Assembly: GCA_965230335.1 (NCBI GenBank)
Contig: CBDDKS010000006.1
Span: 2,852,001 to 2,916,000 of the forward strand
Source of the DNA: CBDDKS01 sp965230335
GTDB taxonomy: Bacteria; Pseudomonadota; Gammaproteobacteria; Enterobacterales; Kangiellaceae
Length of the DNA stretch: 64,000 nt
Direction: 5' to 3'
The position numbers were made by a program, and so were the translations under genes. Below the pieces are notes generated by a model, which saw only the letters and a program-made list of their open reading frames with translations, did not search any database and was not told the origin of the DNA. This document shows positions 26,981 through 35,881 of this stretch, one piece after another (within the stretch, counting starts at the first letter, position 1; every line of letters begins with the position of its first letter).

Positions 26981-28558
26981 ATGCCTCTTTCATTAAACAT
27001 TATAAAATATCCGCCCAATGCGACCATTCACGAGAAACAAAAACACTATGATGCACAGGGGGGCTCTATTGGTCGTGGAGCAGACAATGATTGGATTTTA
27101 GAAGATCCAGAACGATTTTTATCTTCTTTGCACTGTGAAATTAAAGTAGAGGCGGGACAGTATTTCTTATTGGATTTAAGTACTAACGGAACTTTTGTGA
27201 ATGGCTCTTCTGAACCCATTGGTCGGGGTAATCAAGTTCAGATTCAGGATGGTGACAGTTTTGAAATGGGGGATTATCAATTTCAGGCATCTTTGAATGT
27301 GGCAGAAAATATAGCACAGCAAAAATCGAACACATCCCCCTTTTTAGATGCTCCATCATCGACTTCATCAGAAATCTATAGTGATCCATTTGCATCATCA
27401 AGTACATCAGAGGCCAAGGCCATACCGAATTTAGATCCACTGCCAGAACAAACCGATCCTCTTGCTGCATTAGATAAAGCAGATCAAGGGAGTCTCCCTG
27501 AGGAACAGGGTGATGTGTTTCATATGGATAGCTTTGGTGACTCAGGTGATCCACTCAATGCACATATTGCTTTGCCTAAAGCCACAACCACATCAAATAC
27601 GATTCCGGAAGATTGGGATTTCGATGAAGGGGATGCTGAACTTTCAGATGGAAGTGAAGAGGTTTCGGTAGATTTTGCTATCCCTCAACCTAACCCTATT
27701 CCTACGCCGCCCAATAAGTCTGCATCCTTAAACAAATCTACGCCATCAAACAGACCTGATTCATTACGACACAACGAACCTGTGCTGGATAATGAACCGA
27801 ATCATGATGTGTCTTTAAAAGAATGGGACGCTTTAAAACAAACCAACCAAGCGTTACAGGATGAAATTAATCATTTAAAAGCCCAGTTGGCTTCGGCCAA
27901 GTCCAATGTATCACAGTCCAATTCAGGGCATCAGGAAGCCAGTGTTGTTTCAGCTGATTCGTTACTTATCGATAAGATGCAGTTGGAACCCCGTGGATTA
28001 ACTGCAGAACAGGTGGGTGATATTGCTTCGTTGGCAGGTGAATTTGTTAAGGAAACGGTTCATGGCATGATGCAGGCGTTAATGATAAAAAACAGCTTTA
28101 AAAAGGAATTCCGAATGCATATACCAACGATTCAGTCAAAGCATAATAATCCACTGATGTTTTCTGTGAATGTAGAAGATGCATTAGAAAAAATGTTTCT
28201 TAAAAAAGGAGATGCTTATCAAAAACCAGTTGCAGCGGTTAAAGATAGCTTCATCAGTTTGGGTGAACATCAACTGGCTTTGTTGGCTGCGGTTAAAAAT
28301 GCGTTTCATCATATGCTAAAAGGCTTTAACCCTGATAAGTTAGAAGAAGACTTTGAGCGTTATTCTAAGGGTGGGCTCATTCCAGGCAGCTTAAAAACAA
28401 AACACTGGGATTCTTACCGCCAATATTACGAAATGTTAATGGGTGATTTGGAATCATCATTTCATACACTGTTTGGCAAAGAGTTTGTTAAAGCCTATGA
28501 AAGGCAATTACAAAAATTAAATGCAGCACGTGACAAGAAAACAACGAGTACGTCGTAA
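26981..28558 (+). CDS. T6SS-associated FHA domain protein (TagH/Fha type)
   Basis: 525 residues from ATG 26981. An FHA phosphothreonine-binding domain occupies the first 95 residues: SIGRGADNDWIL, SSLHCEI and LLDLSTNGTFVNG hold the GR, SxxH and NG positions. A long acidic Ser/Pro-rich linker and a short coiled coil (about 290-315) lead to a C-terminal T6SS-FHA domain (VKETVHGMMQALMIKNSFKK and a final LMGDLESSFHTLFGKEFVKAY). In systems with a threonine kinase this protein senses phosphorylation to trigger firing; no kinase or phosphatase gene is seen here. A longer frame to 26933 would add a hydrophobic stretch unlike the family, so I reject it. Confidence 0.9.
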   Translation: MPLSLNIIKYPPNATIHEKQKHYDAQGGSIGRGADNDWILEDPERFLSSLHCEIKVEAGQYFLLDLSTNGTFVNGSSEPIGRGNQVQIQDGDSFEMGDYQFQASLNVAENIAQQKSNTSPFLDAPSSTSSEIYSDPFASSSTSEAKAIPNLDPLPEQTDPLAALDKADQGSLPEEQGDVFHMDSFGDSGDPLNAHIALPKATTTSNTIPEDWDFDEGDAELSDGSEEVSVDFAIPQPNPIPTPPNKSASLNKSTPSNRPDSLRHNEPVLDNEPNHDVSLKEWDALKQTNQALQDEINHLKAQLASAKSNVSQSNSGHQEASVVSADSLLIDKMQLEPRGLTAEQVGDIASLAGEFVKETVHGMMQALMIKNSFKKEFRMHIPTIQSKHNNPLMFSVNVEDALEKMFLKKGDAYQKPVAAVKDSFISLGEHQLALLAAVKNAFHHMLKGFNPDKLEEDFERYSKGGLIPGSLKTKHWDSYRQYYEMLMGDLESSFHTLFGKEFVKAYERQLQKLNAARDKKTTSTS

Positions 28559-28706
28559 TTATCCGTATAAAGTTATCAGGTACAAAAAAAGTATTGCTGG
28601 AAATAAAACGTTATGAGTACAATGGATGAATGAAATATCAATGCTTTGTATAGATGACATTTTTTTGAAATAAATTTGACAAAACACATCTCTTAGGGGG
28701 GATAGC

Positions 28707-29188
28707 ATGAAACATTTTTGGAAGAAATATGGCTGGCTTATTGTTATCAGTTACCATTAATGGGTTGCCAGACAGTTGGTAAAACCTTGAATCTGGATAC
28801 TGATCTGAAAATCAGTTTTATGGTTGAAAAAGATGTGAATCTGGACGATGCTGGTAAAGCGTCGCCGGTTTATATTCGAATTTACGAGTTAAAATCTGAG
28901 AATGCTTTTTCAGGTGCCGGGTTTATTGATATTTTTGAACAGGATAAAGAAGTTCTGGGAGCGGACTTTATCGCTGTACGACGCTTGAACGCACCTTTAG
29001 CACCGGGTGAAACAAGAAATGAACATTATGTATTGGGTCAGGATACGCGATTTGTGGGGATTTATGCGGAGTTTCTTGATTTTAAAGGCGCAACTTATAA
29101 AGCCGTTATCCCTATTAATTCACATAACATTATGAAAGATAAGGCCGTCATTAAATTATCAAAAAATACACTCCAGGTTGTTAAATAA
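28707..29188 (+). CDS. tssJ: T6SS outer-membrane lipoprotein TssJ, frameshift in the signal peptide
   Basis: The natural start is ATG 28707, with AGGGGGGAT just upstream, and reads MKHFWKKYGWLIVIS before hitting TAA at 28758. The rest of a lipoprotein lies in another frame: PLMGC (lipobox) and then 140 residues of TssJ (DLKISFMVEKDVNLD, ASPVYIRIYELKS, RFVGIYAEFLD). One missing base near 28752-28755 would restore a perfect 20-residue lipoprotein signal. TssJ anchors TssM to the outer membrane. Either the gene is broken or the base was lost in sequencing or assembly. The intact second frame alone, from a TTG at 28718, would lack a usable signal peptide. The usual tssK, tssL and tssM do not follow it. 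Confidence 0.85.
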
Positions 29189-29611
29189 CCTCAGTTGCGC
29201 ATAAGAAAAATTCCCCGACACTCTGCTTTTAGTGCTTATCAGCGTTAAACTATAAAAGAGTAACAGCCCCTAATGAGATTTCATAAAAAACTAGAAATTG
29301 TGAATTGTTCAGCATTTTCTTCATGCTGAACAGTTGACAGGTTTTTTTTACACACATACAATTAAAGTCGCATTACCATTATGGCAGATAGGACGGGGTC
29401 TAAATAAACAGATTGATGAATATCCACAGTTGATTTGTATATTTTATCTCTAAATGTACTAGAGGAAAAAATACGCTGTATTCTTTCTTTCCTTTGATAA
29501 GAGCTTTCATACAAAAAATGTGTCTATTCACTATCACCTTTTGACTTTATCCATTTGTTGTTACATGACTAACCAACCTCACTACTAACCAACCAAATAA
29601 GGGCAACGAAA
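29189..29611. other. 423-bp region between tssJ and hcp
   Basis: It begins with a 14-base segment (cataagaaaaattc) that recurs just after the gene ending at 44394. It holds one copy of the dispersed AACAGCCCCTAAT motif (29262-29274) and a 9-bp hairpin (29307-29331) with an 8-T run at 29342-29349. No gene was seen. The hcp promoter should be in its right half. Confidence 0.6.
29307..29349 (+). terminator. hairpin with downstream T run after tssJ
   Basis: GTTCAGCAT pairs with ATGCTGAAC across a 7-base loop. The eight T follow after ten bases, which is farther than ideal, so termination is likely but not certain. It would separate tssJ from hcp transcription. Confidence 0.45.
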
Positions 29612-30094
29612 ATGGCTATTTATATTGAATATGAAGGCATTGAAGGAAATGCAACCGCTGCAGGCTTCGAGAAGCACTTCAAAGTAGAATCTTTTTCTTT
29701 TTCTGTCGGCCGTGGTATTTCCATGGAATCTGGCAACATGAGCAATCGTGAAACGACAAGACCTTCTTTAAGTGAAATTGTTTTCACAAAAGTTGCCGAT
29801 AACTCCTGTACTGCGTTATTTAAAGAAGCGGTCACTGGTTCAGCAGGAAAAAAGGTAACTGTTAAATTTGTACGTACAGGTACAGATAATGTGACAGAAT
29901 ATATGTCCTATGAATTAGAAAATTGCCTTGTCAGTAATTATAGCTTATCAGGTAGTGCTGAAGGTGAGCCTATAGAAACAGTCTGTGTAAGCTATGCTAA
30001 ATTGTCTGTTAATTATCTTGATCATGATAAAACCAACGCTGCAGGTAGTCCGCAACGAGTGGGTTATGATCTGGAAACAGCAAAGCCGCTCTAA
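29612..30094 (+). CDS. hcp: T6SS tube protein Hcp (TssD)
   Basis: 160 residues. Hcp hexamers stack to form the inner tube and carry small effectors. The opening AIYIEYEGIEGNATA and the blocks FSFSVGRGISME, EIVFTKVADNSCTALFKEA and YELENCLVSNYSLSGSAEGEPIE (in parts) are the Hcp1 family signature. The start has AAGGG eight bases upstream. A terminator follows at 30176, so hcp is its own unit and probably highly expressed. Confidence 0.97.
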   Translation: MAIYIEYEGIEGNATAAGFEKHFKVESFSFSVGRGISMESGNMSNRETTRPSLSEIVFTKVADNSCTALFKEAVTGSAGKKVTVKFVRTGTDNVTEYMSYELENCLVSNYSLSGSAEGEPIETVCVSYAKLSVNYLDHDKTNAAGSPQRVGYDLETAKPL

Positions 30095-30432
30095 TTCAAT
30101 TACGACATTTTATATAATTAACGGTTATTTTTTGAAGCTTTTATTGGCATTAAAATAACCCGTTATGTATGAATGACGAGGCGTAGGTTACGCCTCGTTT
30201 GTTAGTTTTTTGTGTCCTTTAACTTCGAAAATAGTATGATATTATTGCATAAATCATTTCGCTTTGAGGTTTTGATGTAACGTTTTCGTTTTTAAAGTAC
30301 ACAGCAGCATTTCAAATGATACGGAGTTTTTAAATGATGGATGAAGAATACAAGCCAGGATAATCGGTATACTGCAAACTAATGAAATAATTTTAACAAC
30401 CATGTGTCACTAAAATAGGAGCGTGTCTGCAT
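30095..30432. other. 338-bp region between hcp and vgrG
   Basis: It contains the hcp terminator (30176-30211) and then AT-rich DNA with no gene or repeat. The vgrG ribosome site AGGAGCG is at its right end. Confidence 0.6.
30176..30211 (+). terminator. intrinsic terminator of hcp
   Basis: ACGAGGCGTA pairs with TACGCCTCGT (30176-30198) over 10 bp with a 3-base loop. A T-rich tail with a six-T run follows at 30206-30211. Confidence 0.8.
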
Positions 30433-32496
30433 ATGTCAAACATTACTCAAGATGAAAGATTTTTAGCGATTACTGACTTCTCTCTTGGGAAAGATACTTT
30501 TTTATTGTCTGATTTTGAAGGAAGAGAAAAAATATCGACACTGTTTTCATTTGAGATCAATGTACTATCAGAAAACCATAACATAGCTGCTGAAGATATT
30601 ATTGGAAAGTCCGGTACTATGACTGTAAACAGTCAGGTAAAACGTTATTTTCATGGTCATATTGTCAGTTTTAGTCGTTGTCAGGCAAGAGGAAAAAATC
30701 TAAGACACTATCAACTCGTTATGGTGCCATGGTTATGGTTTTTATCCAAAACCAATAATCATAGAATTTTCCAGGAAAAAAATACCAAAGACATTGTGAC
30801 ACAAATTTTTAAAGATTATGGTTTCAATGATTTTGATTTTAGAGCTCAGGGCGGCACAACACGTGAATATTGTGTTCAGCATAATCAAAGTGATTTTGAG
30901 TTTATATCCAGTTTATTGGAAGAAGAAGGTATTGCTTATTATTTTAAACATGAAGAAGGCAAACATACGTTAATTTTAGTCGATAAGAAAAATGCTTATG
31001 AAGCCTGCGAAGAATCAGAAGTAGAGTTTGTTTCTGGCAGTCATACAAAAATGCGAATCAGTGGTTGGAAACATAATCATAGTATTCGCAAGGGAAAATG
31101 GTCAATGACGGATTATAATTATGAAACACCTGATAGAAGTTTGTTAGTGAGTACAAAAACAATCAGTCGTTTTACGGATAATGAAAAATATGAGCATTAT
31201 GAATATCCAGGTTTGTATCATCCAGGTATTGGTAATGAGCTTGTTAAAATTCGACAAGAAGCAGAAGAAGTAGAAAAAGAAATTATCACTGGAGAAAGTG
31301 ATTGTGTCAGTTTTTATGCTGGAGGTACTTTTAAGTTAACAGCACATGCTGTTGCAGAGGAAAAAGGGGATTACATATTATTGGAAGTCACTCATAAAGC
31401 GGAAGACAAAAGCCATAATGTTGATGCTGAAGACACCGGAACACATTATTCTAATGAATTTCTTTGTTTTCCAAGTACCACACATTATCGGCCGCCCAGA
31501 CGACACATTCGTTCCAAAATGCGAGGCCCTCAATCAGCTGTTGTGACCGGACCTGCTGGTGAAGAAATTTATTTTGATGAGTATGGTCGAATCAAAGTAC
31601 AGTTTATTTGGGATCGTGAAGGCAAAAAAGATGAAAATACATCGTGCTGGATTCGGGTCGCTCAAATATGGGCGGGTAATCAATGGGGCGCACATTTTAT
31701 ACCCAGAATAGGACATGAAGTGATTGTTAGTTTCTTGGATGGTGATCCTGATCGTCCTATTGTCACAGGTACGGTTTATAATGATAAACATAAACCACCT
31801 TATAAGCCTCAGGAAAAAACACAAAGTGGTATAAAGACACGATCATCCAAAGAAGGCAGTAAAGAACATTTTAATGAACTGCGTTTTGATGATAAAAAAG
31901 GAAGTGAGCAAATCTATATCCATGCCGAAAAAAATATGGATACGGTGATAGAGAATAATGAAACGTTAACCATTTATAATAATCGTACAAAAGAAGTCAA
32001 AAATAATGAGAATGCTTCAATCGGTAACGATAGAAGTAAAAGTGTCGGTAATAATCAAACGGAAAGTATTGGTGTAAATAAAAGTATTAGTGTGGGTTCC
32101 AATCATCAGGAATCTATAGGACAGAGTAAAACATTGAGTGTTGGCGTTAATCATACGGAGTCGATAGGTAAAACCTGTACTATTGATATTGGTAAAGACA
32201 AAAATATTACGGTGGCTGAAAATCATACAGAATCCATTGATAAAGATATGAGTATCAGTATTTCTAAAGATTTAGAAGAAACCGTTGGTGGAAAGTATAC
32301 AGAAGACGTTGCCAAAGAATATGCCTTACGGGCAAAATCCATTACGATGGAAGCCGATGATCAAATTACATTAAAGACAGGTTCTGCAAAAATTGTGATG
32401 AAAAAGAATGGTGATATCACGATTAGCGGTAAAAATATTAATGTGAAAGGTTCCGGTAATGTTGTATTAAAAGGTAGTAAAGTCACCAGTAATTAA
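30433..32496 (+). CDS. vgrG: T6SS spike protein VgrG (TssI)
   Basis: 687 residues. The N-terminal gp27-like part (DFEGREKISTLFSFEINVLS, FSRCQARGKNLRHYQLVMVPWLW in parts) leads to the gp5 OB-fold (EIYFDEYGRIKVQFIWDREG) and the VgrG motif FIPRIGHEVIVSFLDGDPDRPIVTG (in parts). The C-terminal 200 residues are short repeats of type NNxTESIGxN that form the beta-helical needle. No extra effector domain is fused at the end, so cargo is expected to travel on the neighbouring adaptor and PAAR-like proteins. The ribosome site AGGAGCG precedes the ATG. It starts a run of eight closely spaced genes ending with the immunity protein. Confidence 0.97.
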   Translation: MSNITQDERFLAITDFSLGKDTFLLSDFEGREKISTLFSFEINVLSENHNIAAEDIIGKSGTMTVNSQVKRYFHGHIVSFSRCQARGKNLRHYQLVMVPWLWFLSKTNNHRIFQEKNTKDIVTQIFKDYGFNDFDFRAQGGTTREYCVQHNQSDFEFISSLLEEEGIAYYFKHEEGKHTLILVDKKNAYEACEESEVEFVSGSHTKMRISGWKHNHSIRKGKWSMTDYNYETPDRSLLVSTKTISRFTDNEKYEHYEYPGLYHPGIGNELVKIRQEAEEVEKEIITGESDCVSFYAGGTFKLTAHAVAEEKGDYILLEVTHKAEDKSHNVDAEDTGTHYSNEFLCFPSTTHYRPPRRHIRSKMRGPQSAVVTGPAGEEIYFDEYGRIKVQFIWDREGKKDENTSCWIRVAQIWAGNQWGAHFIPRIGHEVIVSFLDGDPDRPIVTGTVYNDKHKPPYKPQEKTQSGIKTRSSKEGSKEHFNELRFDDKKGSEQIYIHAEKNMDTVIENNETLTIYNNRTKEVKNNENASIGNDRSKSVGNNQTESIGVNKSISVGSNHQESIGQSKTLSVGVNHTESIGKTCTIDIGKDKNITVAENHTESIDKDMSISISKDLEETVGGKYTEDVAKEYALRAKSITMEADDQITLKTGSAKIVMKKNGDITISGKNINVKGSGNVVLKGSKVTSN

Positions 32497-32521
32497 TTAT
32501 TACAATAATAGATGAATCATT

Positions 32522-33145
32522 ATGACTGATAAAACAACACAGACCTATTTTGATGAAACAGACATTGAAGCGGATAATGATGGATGTGAATTACAAACAG
32601 AACATCCAGGCTTGGACAGTATTTTGTTAGCATCATCAGCGCAACAGAATACACCAACGCCATCATCTGACGAATCATTGAAAGAAGTTTTTTTAGGTAA
32701 TGTAGAAGCGATTGATGCTAATGGACAAGTATTGGTTTCTTGTGAAGATTTGATTCAATCAACACCAGCTTCTTCATTAGTCACTTTGACAAAACAGGAT
32801 ATCAATAAGCAAGTCGCGATTATGTTTGTTAATGGCAATGTGCGTCAGCCTTTGATATTGGGTGTCGTTCATTCTCCATTACAAACGGCTATCGAACATC
32901 ACTCAGATACGCTGCCAGGCAATTTGGCGATATCGAAATCGCATCACCAAACAATGGACGATAATGATGTTTTAGTGGATGGTGAAAAAGTGGTTATTGA
33001 AGGTAAAAAGGAAGTGGTTCTCAAATGCGGTGATGCCAGCATTACTTTAAATGAATCAGGAAAAATTATGATACGGGGAAAATATCTTTTAAATAGAGCA
33101 TCAGGCCTTAATCGAATTATGGGAGCTTCTGTTCAGGTCAACTGA
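32522..33145 (+). CDS. VgrG-linked DUF6484 protein
   Basis: 207 residues without signal peptide. After a variable acidic N-terminus, an OB-like segment (VFLGNVEAIDANGQVLVS and VAIMFVNGNVRQPLILGVV) is followed by VVIEGKKEVVLKCGDASITL and the final RASGLNRIMGASVQVN, the short beta-helix end typical of DUF6484 proteins found next to vgrG. It resembles a detached piece of spike and probably packs with VgrG or the PAAR-like tip. It starts 25 bases after vgrG. Confidence 0.82.
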   Translation: MTDKTTQTYFDETDIEADNDGCELQTEHPGLDSILLASSAQQNTPTPSSDESLKEVFLGNVEAIDANGQVLVSCEDLIQSTPASSLVTLTKQDINKQVAIMFVNGNVRQPLILGVVHSPLQTAIEHHSDTLPGNLAISKSHHQTMDDNDVLVDGEKVVIEGKKEVVLKCGDASITLNESGKIMIRGKYLLNRASGLNRIMGASVQVN

Positions 33146-33160
33146 TAAAAAAGAGCGTGT

Positions 33161-34153
33161 ATGCTACAACTTAAAAATGCTACTCCATTTTCTACCAGTA
33201 TTGCTGTTTTCCCCAATGAACAGGGTATCGATACACTGTATACGATGATAAAAGCCAGTTTTATTATGGAGAATGACTGGGTTTTAGCGGATGAACAAAA
33301 TGCTCCGACGGAAAGTGATGAATATTGGGGAGAGCCCGAAGTATCCAGTATTAAATATGCTTCTGATTTTCATACTGGTAAACCGGCAACGGATATCATT
33401 ATGATTGGACAGGCTCATGCACCTAGGCAAAAACCGGTAGAGCAATTGGATGTACAACTTTCTGTAGGTCATTTGAATAAAACAGTGAGAGTGATTGGTG
33501 ACAGACAATGGCAAGGTGGTCAAATATCATCACCCAAACCTTTTGTGACTATGCCGGTTGTGTATGAAAGGGCTTATGGCGGACAACATCAAATTGATGA
33601 ACACCACTATCTGGCCGAAGAACGAAATCCTGTTGGTTGTGGTTTTGTGGGTAAACGCTCCCGACGTGAATTAGAAGGAATGGCTTTACCCAACATTGAA
33701 GATCCCAATGATTTGATGACAAAAGCTGGTGATCAACCAATACCGACAGGCTTTGGTGCCTGTGCACCCAACTGGATGCCCAGACGACAGTTTGCCGGAA
33801 CCTATGATGATGCCTGGCAAAAAACAAGAGCCCCTTATTTACCACAAGACTTTGATAGTCGTTTTTTGAATGCAGCACATCCTGATTGTATCTATTCTGG
33901 TTATTTAAAAGGAGGAGAGCCTGTTTCAATCAGTCATATGCATCCAGATGGCCTCTTGCAAATGCAACTTCCTATGGTAAAGTTTTTATGCGAATTAACC
34001 TTACAGGGACAACGTCACCCACTGGAAACTCATATGGATACTGTGACGTTAGAACCCAACGAAAAAAAAATATCACTCTTATGGCGGACACATTTTCCAT
34101 GTGATAAAAAAGTATTATCCGTTGAAGAAATTTCCATTAAATTATTACGCTGA
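33161..34153 (+). CDS. DUF2169 T6SS accessory (adaptor) protein
   Basis: 330 residues. The blocks FSTSIAVFPNEQGIDTLYTMIKASF (in parts), TDIIMIGQAHAP, VYERAYGGQ, ERNPVGCGFVGKRS and PIPTGFGACAPNWMPR identify DUF2169, which accompanies PAAR-like DUF4150 proteins in T6SS clusters. Some members act as adaptors loading an effector onto the spike, and here the AHH nuclease further down is the obvious client, by inference. It is cytoplasmic, with no signal peptide. It lies 15 bases after the DUF6484 gene. Confidence 0.9.
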   Translation: MLQLKNATPFSTSIAVFPNEQGIDTLYTMIKASFIMENDWVLADEQNAPTESDEYWGEPEVSSIKYASDFHTGKPATDIIMIGQAHAPRQKPVEQLDVQLSVGHLNKTVRVIGDRQWQGGQISSPKPFVTMPVVYERAYGGQHQIDEHHYLAEERNPVGCGFVGKRSRRELEGMALPNIEDPNDLMTKAGDQPIPTGFGACAPNWMPRRQFAGTYDDAWQKTRAPYLPQDFDSRFLNAAHPDCIYSGYLKGGEPVSISHMHPDGLLQMQLPMVKFLCELTLQGQRHPLETHMDTVTLEPNEKKISLLWRTHFPCDKKVLSVEEISIKLLR

Positions 34154-34178
34154 AAATGATTGATCAGAGGTAACATCG

Positions 34179-34562
34179 ATGGCACAGACAACCTTTGCAA
34201 ATTCACGGGGTATTGTTCATAAAGGTAGTGGTGGTATGAGCCCGGTTTTCCCAGATGTTTGCAAAACACCGACACCGGGAGGCCCAGTACCCATACCCTA
34301 TCCTAATATTGGCAAATCTTCTGATACATCAAAAGGTCCAAAATCTGTAAAAACAGATAAACAAATGCCGATGGTTAAAGGGGCAACTTATATGATGAGC
34401 ACAGGAGATGAAGCGGGTACAGCCGGTGGTGGTGTCGTGAGCAGTAAAATTAAAGGTGAATGTGAATATATGATGTATTCATTTGATGTGAAGTTTGAAG
34501 GAAAGAATGTCTGTCGTATGGGCGATCCTCTTTTTCATAACAAAAAAAATATTATGGGTTAG
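34179..34562 (+). CDS. PAAR-like DUF4150 spike-tip protein
   Basis: 127 residues. DUF4150 proteins are PAAR-like cones that sharpen the VgrG tip and attach effectors. Visible blocks are GGMSPVFPDVCKTPTP, GPVPIPYPNIGKSSDT, TYMMSTGDEAGTAGGGVVS and the end NVCRMGDPLFHNKKN. This copy is a bare tip with no C-terminal toxin domain, consistent with a separate effector gene at 37020. It starts 25 bases after DUF2169 with GAGG upstream. Confidence 0.92.
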   Translation: MAQTTFANSRGIVHKGSGGMSPVFPDVCKTPTPGGPVPIPYPNIGKSSDTSKGPKSVKTDKQMPMVKGATYMMSTGDEAGTAGGGVVSSKIKGECEYMMYSFDVKFEGKNVCRMGDPLFHNKKNIMG

Positions 34563-34614
34563 TGGTTGTTTTTCGTGAATGGCCATCAACACAATTATTA
34601 AAGAGCATGATTAA

Positions 34615-35871
34615 GTGACTGTACAATCTCCACATCCTTATCAATCAATATTTGAGCAATATATTGATGATGCTTCTTTTCTATGGATATTACGTTCAGT
34701 GGCGCTTAGGCAGCCTCATTATTTACCCAATGATTTTTGTGAACTGGAACAACGAATAGACCGTCATTTAAGTGGTTTGTTGCGTGCACCTGATATTGCC
34801 TGGAACCTATGTCAAGATGCCCTTGGCTTTGAAGAAGCTGGTGAAGTGTTTGTTTCTGCTGTTGTTGCTTTTCAAACATCACATGTTAAAGCCATTCAAA
34901 CCATTGTAGAAACAGGCATAAGCAATGAAAATACATTGAAAGGTTTGGTTTCAGCAATGGCTTGGTTACCCAATCAAATATGTCACGACTGGGTAAAAAA
35001 GTTTTTTTTAAGTCAACATAAAGATCATCAATATTTGGCTATAGCGACCTGTAGTGCTCGAAGAGATAATCCTGCGGGTTATTTAACACATTTATTAGAT
35101 AATAGTAATTGTGCTGAACATAGCCGGCTATATGCTCGTTGTCTGAGAGCGATTGGAGAATTTAAAAGAACCGATTTAAAAAAGCATCTTGATAAAGCTA
35201 GAGAGTCCGATGATGAGTCAGTACAATTTTGGGCCAACTGGTCGAATGTATTGTTAGGAAATCGAGAATCTGTGAGTTCCTTACTACCTTTTTTGTATCA
35301 AGAGAGTGATTGTCAAGATAATAATTTTCAAGAACTGGCGATGCAGTTGATATTCCGAACGGTTTCTGTTGAAGAAGCACGCAATTACATTACACAATTA
35401 TCAAAAAAACCGGAACATATACGATGGGTCATTAAAGCAATCGCTATATTGGGTGATCCTTATGCTTTAACCTGGGTTATCAAACAAATGCCAAACCCTG
35501 AACTGGCAAGACTGGCAGGAGAAACCTTTACAACGATCACTGGATTTGAGCTTCAGGGTGATTTGATCAATGAATCCATTGAAGATGATACCGTTATTTT
35601 AAATAGAGACGAACAAACCGAAGATGGTATGGATGATGATGAACATTTGCCTTGGCCAAATACAAAAAAAATTGAACAATTATGGCATATTAAAAAAACA
35701 CAGTTTCATGATGGTCAACGTTACTTTATGGGGGAAACGATCAATCAGGAAAGTTTAAATCGACAATTGCACCATGGATTTCAAAGACGAAGAATCAGTG
35801 CGGCTTATGAATTGGCATTACTCAATCAAAATGAACCTTTAGTGAATGTCAAAGCAAGACATTTTATGTGA
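34615..35871 (+). CDS. TIGR02270 family T6SS-associated protein
   Basis: 418 residues from a GTG at 34615. The protein is alpha-helical with HEAT-like repeats through the middle (for example SRLYARCLRAIGEFKR and ALTWVIKQMPNPELARLAGE) and a conserved end FQRRRISAAYELALL. This is the TIGR02270 family as I recall it, found in T6SS clusters with DUF2169 and DUF4150; its molecular role is not known to me. No signal peptide. The next gene begins 10 bases after its stop. Confidence 0.82.
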   Translation: MTVQSPHPYQSIFEQYIDDASFLWILRSVALRQPHYLPNDFCELEQRIDRHLSGLLRAPDIAWNLCQDALGFEEAGEVFVSAVVAFQTSHVKAIQTIVETGISNENTLKGLVSAMAWLPNQICHDWVKKFFLSQHKDHQYLAIATCSARRDNPAGYLTHLLDNSNCAEHSRLYARCLRAIGEFKRTDLKKHLDKARESDDESVQFWANWSNVLLGNRESVSSLLPFLYQESDCQDNNFQELAMQLIFRTVSVEEARNYITQLSKKPEHIRWVIKAIAILGDPYALTWVIKQMPNPELARLAGETFTTITGFELQGDLINESIEDDTVILNRDEQTEDGMDDDEHLPWPNTKKIEQLWHIKKTQFHDGQRYFMGETINQESLNRQLHHGFQRRRISAAYELALLNQNEPLVNVKARHFM

Positions 35872-35881
35872 GCCAGTTAAA

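Noticed and set aside
31930..32400. Repeats in the vgrG 3' part as a mobile or tandem repeat element
   Set aside because: They encode the regular beta-helix of the spike tip and are expected of VgrG.
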